This document shows, piece by piece, positions 50,251 to 59,255 of a stretch of DNA of 64,000 nucleotides (its first letter is position 1; every line of letters begins with the position of its first letter). Both the position numbers and the translations under genes were made by a program. The stretch is from Bifidobacteriaceae bacterium (GTDB lineage: Bacteria > Actinomycetota > Actinomycetes > Actinomycetales > Bifidobacteriaceae): contig JALCQC010000006.1 in assembly GCA_022650895.1 (NCBI GenBank), positions 1 to 64,000 on the forward strand, in the 5' to 3' direction. The notes beneath the pieces are model-generated. The model ran no database searches. It was not told where the DNA came from and worked only from the letters and a program-made list of their open reading frames with translations.

Positions 50251-51177
50251 ATGGGCAAATATCTTCTGCGGCGCATCCTGCAGATGATCCCAGTGGTGAT
50301 TGGCACAACGCTGCTCATCTACGCACTTGTTTTCGCGCTTCCGGGCGACCCCGTGGCAGCTATGTTCGGAGACAAGCCCGTCAACGCGGCAGTCGCAGCG
50401 CAGATTCGCAGCGAGTACAACCTCGACAAGCCATTCATCATTCAGTACCTCATCTTTTTAAAGAATGCTCTCACGCTTGACTTCGGCAACACCTTCGCTG
50501 GTCAGCCGGTGATCGCGGTCATAGGCCGCGCTTTCCCGGTCACGATCAAGCTCGCCATTATGGCCTTCGTCTTCGAAGCCGTCTTCGGTGTTGTGTTCGG
50601 AATTATTTCCGGTCTGAAAAAGGGCAAGTGGTACGACTCGGTCATTCTCATCGTCTCCCTCCTGCTGATCTCGGTGCCAACCTTCGTCACCGGCTTTGTT
50701 CTTCAGTATTTTCTGGGCGTCAAATGGGGGCTGCTGCCGGTCACTGCGGGTTCGAACCCAGGCTTCATTGATTTGCTCATGCCCGCATCCGTCTTGGGAA
50801 GCGTCTCGATGGCCTACATCATTCGCCTGACCCGTACGGAAGTCTCCTCCAATATTTCCGAAGACTACGTCCGTACCGCACGAGCGAAGGGCATGTCGAA
50901 CAAATCCGTCACGCTGCGCCATGTTCTGCGTAACTCCATGATTCCGGTCGTCACCTATCTGGGTGCGGACATCGGTGCGCTCATGGGAGGCGCCATGATC
51001 ACCGAGCGCATCTTCAACATCAACGGAATCGGTAACACGCTTTATCAGGGCATCATTCGTGGTGAGGGAACGCTGGTCGTCTCCATCGTCACCATTCTGG
51101 TGCTCGTCTTCGTCGTCTGCAATCTGGTCGTCGACATGTTCTATGCAGTGCTCGACCCGAGAATTCGTTACGTGTGA
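50251..51177 (+). CDS. oppB: Peptide ABC transporter permease OppB
   Basis: A 308-residue permease with six predicted membrane segments. The start MGKYLLRRILQMIPVVIGTTLLIYALVFALPGDPV is the classic OppB/DppB N-terminus. The ATPase-contact loop is DYVRTARAKGMSNKSVTLRHVLRNSMIPVVTYLG. AAAGGAG precedes the start. It pairs with OppC, whose gene starts 9 bases after this stop. Confidence 0.95.
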   Translation: MGKYLLRRILQMIPVVIGTTLLIYALVFALPGDPVAAMFGDKPVNAAVAAQIRSEYNLDKPFIIQYLIFLKNALTLDFGNTFAGQPVIAVIGRAFPVTIKLAIMAFVFEAVFGVVFGIISGLKKGKWYDSVILIVSLLLISVPTFVTGFVLQYFLGVKWGLLPVTAGSNPGFIDLLMPASVLGSVSMAYIIRLTRTEVSSNISEDYVRTARAKGMSNKSVTLRHVLRNSMIPVVTYLGADIGALMGGAMITERIFNINGIGNTLYQGIIRGEGTLVVSIVTILVLVFVVCNLVVDMFYAVLDPRIRYV

Positions 51178-51186
51178 GGCAGGGAT

Positions 51187-52179
51187 ATGACAGATAACAC
51201 AATTTCTCCAGAATCCGCAGAGGCGGAAGAGTTCTTCATGGATCCACTGCCCGGTCAAGAGCGGTTTGTCGCTCCCGTCGACGAGACACCGCTCAAGGCC
51301 GTCGACTCCGTCGACGAGTCCGAACCGGCCACCAGCATGTGGACTTCGGCATGGATCGCACTTCGCAAGAATCCGCTGTTCATCTTTGCGGCGATTCTCA
51401 TCGTCTTCATCATCATCGTGGCGCTATTCCCTCAGCTCTTCACCCACAATGACCCCACGTACTGCAACCTCGACAACTCTCTCGGAAAGGCCTCGGGTTC
51501 TCACCCGCTTGGCTTCGATCAACAGGGCTGCGACGTGTATTCACGCGTGATCTACGGCGCACGCACCTCCGTGAGCGTCGGCGTTCTCACCACCATCATC
51601 GTTGTTGCCGTCGGGGGCTTCATCGGCGCCATTGCCGGTTTCTTCGGAGGCTGGATTGATTCCCTGCTGAGCCGCATCACCGACGTGTTCTTCGCCATCC
51701 CGCTTCTGCTGGGTGCCATCGTCCTTCTCCAGATGTTCCGCACCTCGGATTCCATCTGGAAGGTGGTGTTCGCTCTTGCTCTCTTCGGCTGGGTCCAGGT
51801 GGCTCGTATCACCCGTGGCTCGGTCATGGAGGCGAAGAATCTCGAATTCAACACGGCGTCGACAGCGTTGGGTTCAACGCCAATGCGCAACCTGTTCCGT
51901 CACGTACTTCCCAACGCACTGGCTCCGGTCATCGTGGTCGCGACCACCTCGCTGGGAACCTACATCGTTTCGGAGGCCACGCTGAGCTTCCTTGGCGTTG
52001 GTCTGCCGTCCACCACGGTCAGCTGGGGTGGAGATATCTCCACGGCGCAGTCGTTGCTGCGCATCAATCCTTCCGTGCTGTTCTATCCGTCTGCGGCACT
52101 GGCCATCACGGTTCTTGCCTTCATCATGATGGGCGACGCGGTCAAGGATGCTCTCGATCCTAAGAGCCGTACCGAGTGA
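51187..52179 (+). CDS. oppC: Peptide ABC transporter permease OppC
   Basis: A 330-residue permease. An acidic, hydrophilic N-terminus of about 50 residues precedes the OppC segment WIALRKNPLFIFAAILIVFIIIVALFPQLFTHNDP. The coupling loop is VMEAKNLEFNTASTALGSTPMRNLFRHVLPNALAPVIV, and SFLGVGLPSTTVSWGG is family-typical. It forms the import channel with OppB and is followed closely by the fused ATPase gene. Confidence 0.95.
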   Translation: MTDNTISPESAEAEEFFMDPLPGQERFVAPVDETPLKAVDSVDESEPATSMWTSAWIALRKNPLFIFAAILIVFIIIVALFPQLFTHNDPTYCNLDNSLGKASGSHPLGFDQQGCDVYSRVIYGARTSVSVGVLTTIIVVAVGGFIGAIAGFFGGWIDSLLSRITDVFFAIPLLLGAIVLLQMFRTSDSIWKVVFALALFGWVQVARITRGSVMEAKNLEFNTASTALGSTPMRNLFRHVLPNALAPVIVVATTSLGTYIVSEATLSFLGVGLPSTTVSWGGDISTAQSLLRINPSVLFYPSAALAITVLAFIMMGDAVKDALDPKSRTE

Positions 52180-52193
52180 GTGGAGAAAAACCA

Positions 52194-54194
52194 ATGAGCA
52201 ATGAAACGAATAAACAAGTTCAGCAGGCCGCGCAGGAACCACTCCTTGAAGTCAAGGATCTGAGTGTTCAATTCACCACGGACAAGGGCCACCCCATCAC
52301 GGCGGTCTCCGACTCCTCCTTCACCGTCTATCCGGGTCAGTGGGTCGCGATCGTAGGGGAGTCGGGCTCCGGTAAGTCCACCTCGGCCATGGCGGTGCTA
52401 GGGCTCCTCCCAGGAACCGGAAAGGTCGTCGGAGGCAGCATCAAGCTGCACGGTGAAGAGTTGGTCGGCAAGTCCTCCAAGGACTATGAGAAGATTCGCG
52501 GCGTCCAGATGGGTCTCGTTCCTCAGGACCCCATGAGCAACCTCAACCCTGTGTGGCGTATCGGCACTCAGGTGAAGGAAGCGCTCAAGGCCAACAACAT
52601 GGACGTCTCCCGCGAGAAGCGTTCTAGCCTGTCGAAGGCGCTCAGCGATGCCGAGGTAAAGCTCAAAACCCGTGACGACGAACTCTTCATCGGTTCCCAG
52701 GAGCGTCCCGAGCTTCTTGCCGCAGCAAAAGCTGCCCTTCAGAAAGCAGGCGTCGCCTCCGTCGACGAGAAGATGGCCACCTTCGAAGAGACTTGGGTAA
52801 CGGGTTCACAGACGCGGTGGCTCGTGGCACAGGATCTCATCAAGGCCGGCGTCCCCGACGATGACGCGTGGGCAGTCGCAAAGGCTCACGTCACCGGTTC
52901 AAACATGGACGACCGCATTGCTGGCCTCCTCGCGGAGGCGGGATTGCCTGATGCGGCAACGCGCGCCCGTCAGTATCCCCATGAGTTCTCCGGCGGTATG
53001 CGTCAGCGCGCGCTCATCGCCATCGGCCTTGCTTCGCGTCCTGATCTCCTCATCGCCGATGAACCTACTTCTGCTTTGGACGTCACCGTTCAGAAGAAGA
53101 TTCTCGACCATCTGCACACTCTCACGGACTCCTTGGGAACGGCAGTGCTGTTCATCACCCACGACCTCGGCCTCGCTGCAGAGCGTGCGCAGCATCTCGT
53201 GGTGATGTACCAGGGAAGGGTCGTTGAGTCCGGCCCAAGCCTCGAGGTTCTTCAGCACCCTCAGCACCCCTACACCAAGCGATTGGTAAACGCCGCGCCG
53301 TCACTTGCCTCTCAGCGCATCATCTCCGCGAAGGAGCGTGGTGTCGATGCCGAGAGCCTCATGGAGCATCACACCAAGGGCGAGGAGACGCTGGAGCACA
53401 GCGAGCACATCATCACCGTCGACCATCTCACCAAGGAGTTCAAGCTCCCTCGCAAACGCGAGATGTTCAAGGCTGTGGACGACGTGTCCTTCTCGGTGAA
53501 GAGGGGAACGACCCTTGCCATCGTGGGTGAGTCGGGTTCTGGCAAGTCCACCGTGGCGAACATGGTCCTCCATCTGCTCGATCCGACGTCAGGGAAAGTG
53601 ACGTTCGAAGGACGGGATATCTCCACGTTCAAGTCCAAGGATCTGCTTGCCTTCCGCCGCCGCGTGCAGCCGGTCTTCCAGAACCCCTACGGTTCGCTTG
53701 ACCCCATGTATTCGATCTACCGTTCCATCGAGGAGCCGCTGCGAATTCACGGAATCGGAGACAGGAAGTCCCGTGTGAAGCGCGTTCGCGAACTTCTCGA
53801 CATGGTGGAGCTTCCCGAATCCGTGATGGGACGTTACCCCAACGAGCTCTCGGGCGGACAGAGACAGCGCATTGCCATCGCGCGCGCCATGGCGCTCAAT
53901 CCCGATGTCATCATCGCCGACGAGGCCGTGTCCGCACTCGATGTGCTGGTCCAGGACGAGGTTCTGCGCCTGCTTAACGATCTTCAGGCGGAGAGTGGCC
54001 TCAGCTATCTGTTCATCACCCATGATCTGGCAGTTGTCCGTCAGATCGCCGATGAGGTAGTGGTGATGCAGCATGGCCGCTTGGTGGAGCACGCCACAAC
54101 GGACGAGGTATTTGACCATCCTAAGAGGCAGTACACGAAGGATCTGCTCGACGCAATCCCCGGTGGCAAGCTTCAGCTGGGACTGGATTCATGA
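52194..54194 (+). CDS. Fused dual ATPase of the peptide ABC transporter (OppD-OppF)
   Basis: A 666-residue protein with two ABC ATPase domains. Domain 1 has Walker A VGESGSGKSTSAMAVL, Q-loop LVPQDPMSNLNPV, signature FSGGMRQRALIAIGLA and Walker B LLIADEPTSALD. Domain 2 (from about residue 410) has VGESGSGKSTVANMVL, VFQNPYGSLDP, LSGGQRQRIAIARAMA and VIIADEAVSALD. It powers OppBC. Domain 1 contains an extra stretch of roughly 95 residues between Q-loop and signature. The start at 52194 follows GGAG. The exoA start overlaps its stop (ATGA). Confidence 0.95.
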   Translation: MSNETNKQVQQAAQEPLLEVKDLSVQFTTDKGHPITAVSDSSFTVYPGQWVAIVGESGSGKSTSAMAVLGLLPGTGKVVGGSIKLHGEELVGKSSKDYEKIRGVQMGLVPQDPMSNLNPVWRIGTQVKEALKANNMDVSREKRSSLSKALSDAEVKLKTRDDELFIGSQERPELLAAAKAALQKAGVASVDEKMATFEETWVTGSQTRWLVAQDLIKAGVPDDDAWAVAKAHVTGSNMDDRIAGLLAEAGLPDAATRARQYPHEFSGGMRQRALIAIGLASRPDLLIADEPTSALDVTVQKKILDHLHTLTDSLGTAVLFITHDLGLAAERAQHLVVMYQGRVVESGPSLEVLQHPQHPYTKRLVNAAPSLASQRIISAKERGVDAESLMEHHTKGEETLEHSEHIITVDHLTKEFKLPRKREMFKAVDDVSFSVKRGTTLAIVGESGSGKSTVANMVLHLLDPTSGKVTFEGRDISTFKSKDLLAFRRRVQPVFQNPYGSLDPMYSIYRSIEEPLRIHGIGDRKSRVKRVRELLDMVELPESVMGRYPNELSGGQRQRIAIARAMALNPDVIIADEAVSALDVLVQDEVLRLLNDLQAESGLSYLFITHDLAVVRQIADEVVVMQHGRLVEHATTDEVFDHPKRQYTKDLLDAIPGGKLQLGLDS

Positions 54195-55051
54195 GCATCA
54201 CCATCACGACGTCCAATGTCAATGGCATTCGGGCGGCGCATCGTAAGAACGTCGGGGAGTGGGTCGCAAAATCCCTCCCCGACGTCTGGTGTCTCCAAGA
54301 GGTTCGCGCTCCGCAGGAGAACGTCGACTCGATCGTTGAAGGTTTCGCCCTCCACTATGCCGAGCAGGGAAAGATCGAGACTCCGGATCAGTTGCACCGT
54401 ATCAACGAGGTCTGCAAGATCAAAGGTAGGGCGGGAGTCGCTCTGCTGACGACTCTGCCCGTTCTCGAAACGCGGTACGGGCTGCCCGGACTCACCGAAG
54501 ACGTGGACACGGGCCGCTGGATTGAAGCGGACGTTCGTATGCCCTCTGGCTATACGGTGACGGTCGTCTGCGTCTATGTCCACTCGGGAGATGTGGACGA
54601 TCCCAACAAGATGATGCAGAAGTATCGCTTCCTCGACCATATGATCGTTCGCATGGGCCAGCTTCAACGCGAGGCGGCCAACGGTGGTAAACAGGCGGTT
54701 CTCTGCGGCGACTTCAACATCGCGCACACCCCTCTCGACATCAAGAACGCCAAGGCCAATGTGAAGCACTCAGGCTTTCTGCCGGAGGAGCGCGCCTACG
54801 TAGACAAGTGGCTTGACGACGAGGAGTTCGTCGATGTCATGCGTTCTCTTGCCGGTCCGATTCAGGGACCCTACACGTGGTGGAGCCAACGCGGGCGGGC
54901 TTTCGACAACAATGTCGGATGGCGCCTTGACTACCAGTTCGCCACGCCGGAATTCGCGCAGACCGCTCAGGGCTTCGTGATCGACAAGGCACCAAGTTAT
55001 GCTGCGCGGTGGTCGGATCATGCACCGCTGAGCATCACATATAACGTTTAG
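54191..55051 (+). CDS. Exodeoxyribonuclease III / AP endonuclease
   Basis: A 286-residue member of the exonuclease III family, incising abasic sites and removing blocked 3' ends in base-excision repair. Conserved residues appear in TSNVNGIRAAHRKNV, VWCLQEVRAP (metal Glu), LCGDFNIAHTPLDIKNAK (catalytic Asp/Asn) and the terminal RWSDHAPLSI (Asp-His). Its ATG overlaps the oppDF stop (ATGA), so it is translated with the transporter operon, although the functions seem unrelated. Confidence 0.94.
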   Translation: MSITITTSNVNGIRAAHRKNVGEWVAKSLPDVWCLQEVRAPQENVDSIVEGFALHYAEQGKIETPDQLHRINEVCKIKGRAGVALLTTLPVLETRYGLPGLTEDVDTGRWIEADVRMPSGYTVTVVCVYVHSGDVDDPNKMMQKYRFLDHMIVRMGQLQREAANGGKQAVLCGDFNIAHTPLDIKNAKANVKHSGFLPEERAYVDKWLDDEEFVDVMRSLAGPIQGPYTWWSQRGRAFDNNVGWRLDYQFATPEFAQTAQGFVIDKAPSYAARWSDHAPLSITYNV

Positions 55052-55111
55052 AAACGCTGTGTAAAGTCAAACAGTGCAGTGTGCCTCACTGCAGACGGGC
55101 ATGGAGGAATT

Positions 55112-55915
55112 ATGGGACTTTTTGGGTTCGGCAAGAAAAAACATCACAAGGGCGAAGAGTCAGGCGAGGGGTCTGTTGCGCACGACACTGTCGAGAGTGA
55201 CAAAGACGACGTCTCCGATGACTCCGCCGAGACCAAAGGCTTCGACAATTTCCTTGATGATCCTGAGCGCGGTCCATGGGATGTGACGGAGGCACCGACC
55301 GAAGGAAAGTTCCTTGACCTCGGTGGCTTCAGACTCCCTGCGAAAGAGGGTATCTCCCTGCGACTTTCCGTCAGCCCGGACAAGACACGGGTGCTGGGGG
55401 TGACGGTTACTTACAAGGAATCGAGCTTGGAGTTGTCGGCTATCGCTGCGCCAAAGTCGCACGGCTTGTGGGATGAGATCTGCGCAGAACTCCTTGCGGG
55501 CGGCAAAGAGGCCAAGCAGACTGACGGGACTTTCGGCAAGGAAATCGAGCTGACCGTCACTGTCGCTGCGGGACGGACCGTTCCCACGCGTATCGTGGGA
55601 GTCGATGGGAATCGGTGGATGCTTCGGGGCATTTTCACTGGCAAGGCGGCCCGAGAAGGCGATCAGAAGGAGGCTTTGGATGACTTCTTCGCCTCCATCG
55701 TGGTCAACCGTGGTGAGGATCCGCTTGCTCCCAGGGACCCGTTGCCACTTCACCCTCCGGTCTCGCTTGATGCGGAGAACGACGACGCAGAGGATTCCGC
55801 CGCCGGTAACGATGCGGAGGTACCCGGAAAACCGAAAGGTCCGCTGACGCCTTTGCAGAACACAGAGGTGCAGCAGACGTTGAGCCGGGGGCCGATGTTC
55901 TCTGAAGTTCGTTAG
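55112..55915 (+). CDS. DUF3710 domain-containing protein
   Basis: A 267-residue cytosolic protein, start at 55112 with GGAGG four bases before it. A charged, low-complexity head (GFGKKKHHKGEESGEG) precedes the DUF3710 core (GPWDVTEAPTEGKFLDLGGFRLPAKEGISLRLSV ... VDGNRWMLRGIFTGKAA). The tail is Asp/Glu-rich. Function is unknown. Its place before DUF3159 and an RNA methyltransferase matches the usual actinobacterial order. Confidence 0.9.
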   Translation: MGLFGFGKKKHHKGEESGEGSVAHDTVESDKDDVSDDSAETKGFDNFLDDPERGPWDVTEAPTEGKFLDLGGFRLPAKEGISLRLSVSPDKTRVLGVTVTYKESSLELSAIAAPKSHGLWDEICAELLAGGKEAKQTDGTFGKEIELTVTVAAGRTVPTRIVGVDGNRWMLRGIFTGKAAREGDQKEALDDFFASIVVNRGEDPLAPRDPLPLHPPVSLDAENDDAEDSAAGNDAEVPGKPKGPLTPLQNTEVQQTLSRGPMFSEVR

Positions 55916-55947
55916 AGTGTGAGAAATGCGGGCCGGAAGGATCCTAT

Positions 55948-56769
55948 ATGAAAGCACATGATGATGCGTCATCATTGAGGTCCGGCATTGCTTCGGTTGT
56001 CGATGAGGATTTCTCTGTCAAGGACGCCATTGGGGGAGTGCGGGGAGCCATTGAGTCGGTCTTGCCCGGACTGGCTTTCGTCGTGGTGTTCGTTGCTACT
56101 CGAAATCTGGGAGTGACGGTCATCGTAGCTGCTTCCATCGCAGCCATTTGTGTGGTGGCGCGGCTGTTGATGCGTCAACAGGTGCGGTCGGCGTTGACAG
56201 GCGTGTTGTCCATCATCGTATGTCTCGTGTGGGCATGGCTGTCGAAGGATGCCAAGAATTTCTATCTTCCCGGTTTTCTCACCAATGCCTTCTGGATCAT
56301 TGTCCTCGTGGTTTCACTGGGGATCAGAATTCCCGGCATCGGTGCGCTCGTAGAGTTTGTCCGCAACCCTGTCACTTCGGGATTCAGACAGTGGGTGGAC
56401 GTGTGGCGCAGCGATCGGCACCTGCTGCGCGCCTACGTCGTGACCACATGGGTCTGGGTGGGGATGTTCGCTCTCAGACTCGTCGTACAGCTGCCGCTGT
56501 ACCTCATGGACTCGGTGGGCTTTCTTGGAACGGCACGGCTTGTGATGGGAGTCCCTCTCTTTGCGTTGACAATATGGATTTCGTGGATTTTCATTTCCCC
56601 ACAGATCCGTCGTCGTGAAGCACAGGAGGCCGCAAAAGCAGCTGTCCAAGCGGAAATCCTCGATATGGATACGGATACGGATACACACATGGTTACAGAC
56701 GCAGATACAGATACTGACGTAGACGCCAAAACAGACGTAAATACAGGTACAGGCGACGGCCAACAGTGA
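55948..56769 (+). CDS. DUF3159 membrane protein
   Basis: A 273-residue protein with about six predicted membrane helices between residues 30 and 220 (for example GLAFVVVFVATRNLGVTVIVAA and FLTNAFWIIVLVVSLGIRIPGIGALVEFVRN, the latter typical of DUF3159). The C-terminus is an odd Asp-Thr repeat tail (DMDTDTDTHMVTDADTDTDVDAKTD, split here only for description) encoded by GATACG/GATACA-like repeats. Function is unknown. It follows the DUF3710 gene with a 32-bp gap. Confidence 0.88.
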   Translation: MKAHDDASSLRSGIASVVDEDFSVKDAIGGVRGAIESVLPGLAFVVVFVATRNLGVTVIVAASIAAICVVARLLMRQQVRSALTGVLSIIVCLVWAWLSKDAKNFYLPGFLTNAFWIIVLVVSLGIRIPGIGALVEFVRNPVTSGFRQWVDVWRSDRHLLRAYVVTTWVWVGMFALRLVVQLPLYLMDSVGFLGTARLVMGVPLFALTIWISWIFISPQIRRREAQEAAKAAVQAEILDMDTDTDTHMVTDADTDTDVDAKTDVNTGTGDGQQ

Positions 56770-56821
56770 TCATCGTCGGATGGCGATGATCGGAAGAGAT
56801 TGACGGAGACGGAAAGAAAAA

Positions 56822-58105
56822 ATGAGTGATTCTGAAAACACCACGTATGTTGTAGAGATTGAGCGCTTCGCCGATCAAGGCCGTTGCGTCGCCCACATCG
56901 AGGGCCGCGTCGTCTTTGTGCGTTTCGCACTTCCCGGCGAAACCGTGCGTATCGTTCTCGATGAGCCACACGATCGCGATGACAGGTTCTGGACCGGCGA
57001 GGTCACGGAAGTCATCAACGCTTCGGAATACCGTATCGGGCCGGCGTGGAAGTTGGCGGGGCCTCTTGTCGACGGAGGAGGTGTTGGCGGCGCGGACCTT
57101 GTGCACACGAATCTTGAAGGTCAGTTGGCATGGAAGAAAGCCGTCATCGACGATCAGATGAAGCGCCTCGGGGGGCAGCACACCGACGTCGACGTGGTTC
57201 GTGTCAAGGGTGATGCAGAACGTGGTGGTTTGGGTTGGCGTACCCGCATCGAGATGGTTGCCGACGAGCAGGGCTTTGCTTCGATGCGCCGCCGTGGCAG
57301 CCATGAGCGTGTTCGTTTGGACTCTATGCCCCTGGCGACGGATGGCGTTGCTCAGGTCGCTCGCGACAATTGCGTCTGGAACGGTGGGTTCGCCCCGGGA
57401 TCAAAGATTCGCGTGGCCGTCCCTGAGCCTGTGGAGGGTGCCTCCATTGGAGATAATTTCTCCGTGACCGTTGACGGTGAGCTGCGTGCGGGTTCCGAAC
57501 GCCTCGTCGAGAGGGTCGATGGTGCCGGACGCCGTGGAAAGACGCAGGAGTACGAAATCGAGGAATCGGGATTCTGGCAGGTCCACCGCAGAGCACCGCA
57601 GACCTTGGTGTCTGCCGTCATCTCTGCAGTGAGCAAGTATTCTCAGGGGACTCCGAAGGTTCTGTGGGACCTCTACTCAGGCTCTGGCCTCTTCACGGTT
57701 GCACTTGGAAACCAGTTCACCGCCGAAGGGCAGGGTCTCTTCAGTGTGGAAGGTGCACCGCACGCCGTTCACAGTGCCCGGCTGAACCTGACCGCTAGCG
57801 GATTGGAACGTGCGGTGACTAAACACGGCGACGTGTCACGAGTGCTGCGCACGGTTCCTCCGCGGTATTCCCACCCCGATGTCGTCGTCCTCGACCCTCC
57901 GCGTGCGGGAGCAAAGCGGACGGTATGCAAGCAGCTGGCCTACGCAAAGGTTCCCACCATCGTGTACGTGGCGTGCGACCCCACGAGCTTGGCCCGTGAC
58001 ACGGCAACCCTCACCAGCCTCGGCTACACGCTGTCGTTCATCAAGGCTTTCGACATCTATCCCATGACACATCATGTGGAGACTCTCGCGGTTTTCACTC
58101 TGTGA
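56822..58105 (+). CDS. Class I SAM-dependent RNA methyltransferase, TrmA/RumA family
   Basis: A 427-residue uracil-C5 RNA methyltransferase. An N-terminal TRAM domain (VVEIERFADQGRCVAHIEGRVVFVRFALPGETV) is followed by the catalytic domain with LWDLYSGSGLFTVAL (SAM site), VVVLDPPRAGAKRTV and the catalytic Cys in IVYVACDPTSLARD. The Fe-S cysteine cluster of RlmD/RlmC enzymes is not apparent. The target (tRNA U54 or 23S rRNA uracil) cannot be decided here. It ends the DUF3710-DUF3159-methyltransferase run. Confidence 0.92.
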   Translation: MSDSENTTYVVEIERFADQGRCVAHIEGRVVFVRFALPGETVRIVLDEPHDRDDRFWTGEVTEVINASEYRIGPAWKLAGPLVDGGGVGGADLVHTNLEGQLAWKKAVIDDQMKRLGGQHTDVDVVRVKGDAERGGLGWRTRIEMVADEQGFASMRRRGSHERVRLDSMPLATDGVAQVARDNCVWNGGFAPGSKIRVAVPEPVEGASIGDNFSVTVDGELRAGSERLVERVDGAGRRGKTQEYEIEESGFWQVHRRAPQTLVSAVISAVSKYSQGTPKVLWDLYSGSGLFTVALGNQFTAEGQGLFSVEGAPHAVHSARLNLTASGLERAVTKHGDVSRVLRTVPPRYSHPDVVVLDPPRAGAKRTVCKQLAYAKVPTIVYVACDPTSLARDTATLTSLGYTLSFIKAFDIYPMTHHVETLAVFTL

Positions 58106-58150
58106 ATCATCCTGCATTCTAAACTCTCTAGGAGATCGGAAGGAGCCTGG

Positions 58151-59185
58151 ATGCAGCGGAACCCCATCATCGATTCCTCGTGGTGCCTGCGGTATTTCAA
58201 GGTGCTCGTGGCAGTGCTGCTGACGGTGGGGTGCGTGGCATCGTTTGCCGGATGTGGCAGCTCTCAGAGTGCCATGCCGGAGCCAACACCATCGAACGTT
58301 ACCGTAGGGTTCGTGGGAATCGGCTCCACCCAGGGGGAGTGGGCGGCTTCCAGTGAAAAGAGGACAGTGGCAGGCCTACGTTCTTCGGGCTTTACCGTGA
58401 AGTATTTCAAAGCCACTTCGCTGGACCCCCAGAGACAGGTCAATGCCGTCACGAATTTCGTGAAGCAAAAAGTATCGGCCATTGTCATCACACCGCAGTC
58501 GACCAACATGTGGACGGATACCCTCGTCTCCGTTCGTCATGCCGGCATTCCCGTCATTCTGCTGGGTCAGAAGCCGGTGTCCGTGAAGGCCTATCTCTAC
58601 GATTCCTATATCGGTCCGTCAGGGTTTTCCGTCGGCAGGAAACTGGCCGACTGGGTCACGAATACCGCGAAAATCACACAGGCGGACAGTGCGGGGCAGC
58701 TGAAAACCCTGTATTTTCAGGCCCCACTCGTCTCTTCGTTCAGCTCAGATGTGCTGCATGCCTACAAGGCCGCTTCAACGGCCCTCGGTGATGGTGTGAC
58801 AGCCGTTGTGGGAAGTTGGGATACTCAGAAGGCGACCGCCATCGTAAAGAAAGCCATGAACCCCTTTTCGACTTCGGGGACGTCGGAAGACTTCCCCGAC
58901 ATTGTCATCGCCGGGAATTCCGAGATGGCACAGGCAGTGGAGAAAGCGGCGAAGGAGAAGGGAATCAGTCTCTCCGACGTCCCGCAAAAAGGTAGCATCT
59001 GCGTGCTCGGCATAGGGGCGGAGACGTCAGGTGACTCTGTTTCCTCCTCAGTGACGTGGAACGGCGACTATGCCGAACGCCTTGGGACGACGATCACGAC
59101 TCTGGTTGCGGGAGGTTCTGTGCAGAAGGACGATGCCGTGACTCTCACCGAAACAGATCCTCGCGGCGATCGTTCCATCGGATGA
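58151..59185 (+). CDS. Orphan periplasmic sugar-binding-type lipoprotein (RbsB-like fold)
   Basis: A 344-residue protein, ATG after AAGGAGCC. The signal (about residues 18-36, VLVAVLLTVGCVASFAGCGSS) ends in the lipobox FAGC. The mature part starts VTVGFVGIGSTQGEWAASSEKRT and has AVTNFVKQKVSAIVITPQSTNMWTDTLVSVRHAGIPVILLGQKP, as in ribose/galactose-type binding proteins, with a second lobe ending GDRSIG. No ATPase or permease lies beside it. It may serve a distant transporter or act as a sensor. The ligand is unknown. Confidence 0.85.
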   Translation: MQRNPIIDSSWCLRYFKVLVAVLLTVGCVASFAGCGSSQSAMPEPTPSNVTVGFVGIGSTQGEWAASSEKRTVAGLRSSGFTVKYFKATSLDPQRQVNAVTNFVKQKVSAIVITPQSTNMWTDTLVSVRHAGIPVILLGQKPVSVKAYLYDSYIGPSGFSVGRKLADWVTNTAKITQADSAGQLKTLYFQAPLVSSFSSDVLHAYKAASTALGDGVTAVVGSWDTQKATAIVKKAMNPFSTSGTSEDFPDIVIAGNSEMAQAVEKAAKEKGISLSDVPQKGSICVLGIGAETSGDSVSSSVTWNGDYAERLGTTITTLVAGGSVQKDDAVTLTETDPRGDRSIG

Positions 59186-59255
59186 TGGCAGGAACAGGGC
59201 GACCCCAGATATCGTCACGAAGAGTGGCATAGATGACGGCAAGGATGAAGGTCTT

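Noticed and set aside
50121-50480. 119-residue ORF between oppA and into oppB
   Set aside because: Out of frame with oppB, starts in the post-terminator gap and has no motif.
50748-50765. GGTTCGAACCC, resembling a tRNA T-arm
   Set aside because: It lies inside oppB coding sequence and no acceptor stem, D-arm or anticodon arm can be placed around it.
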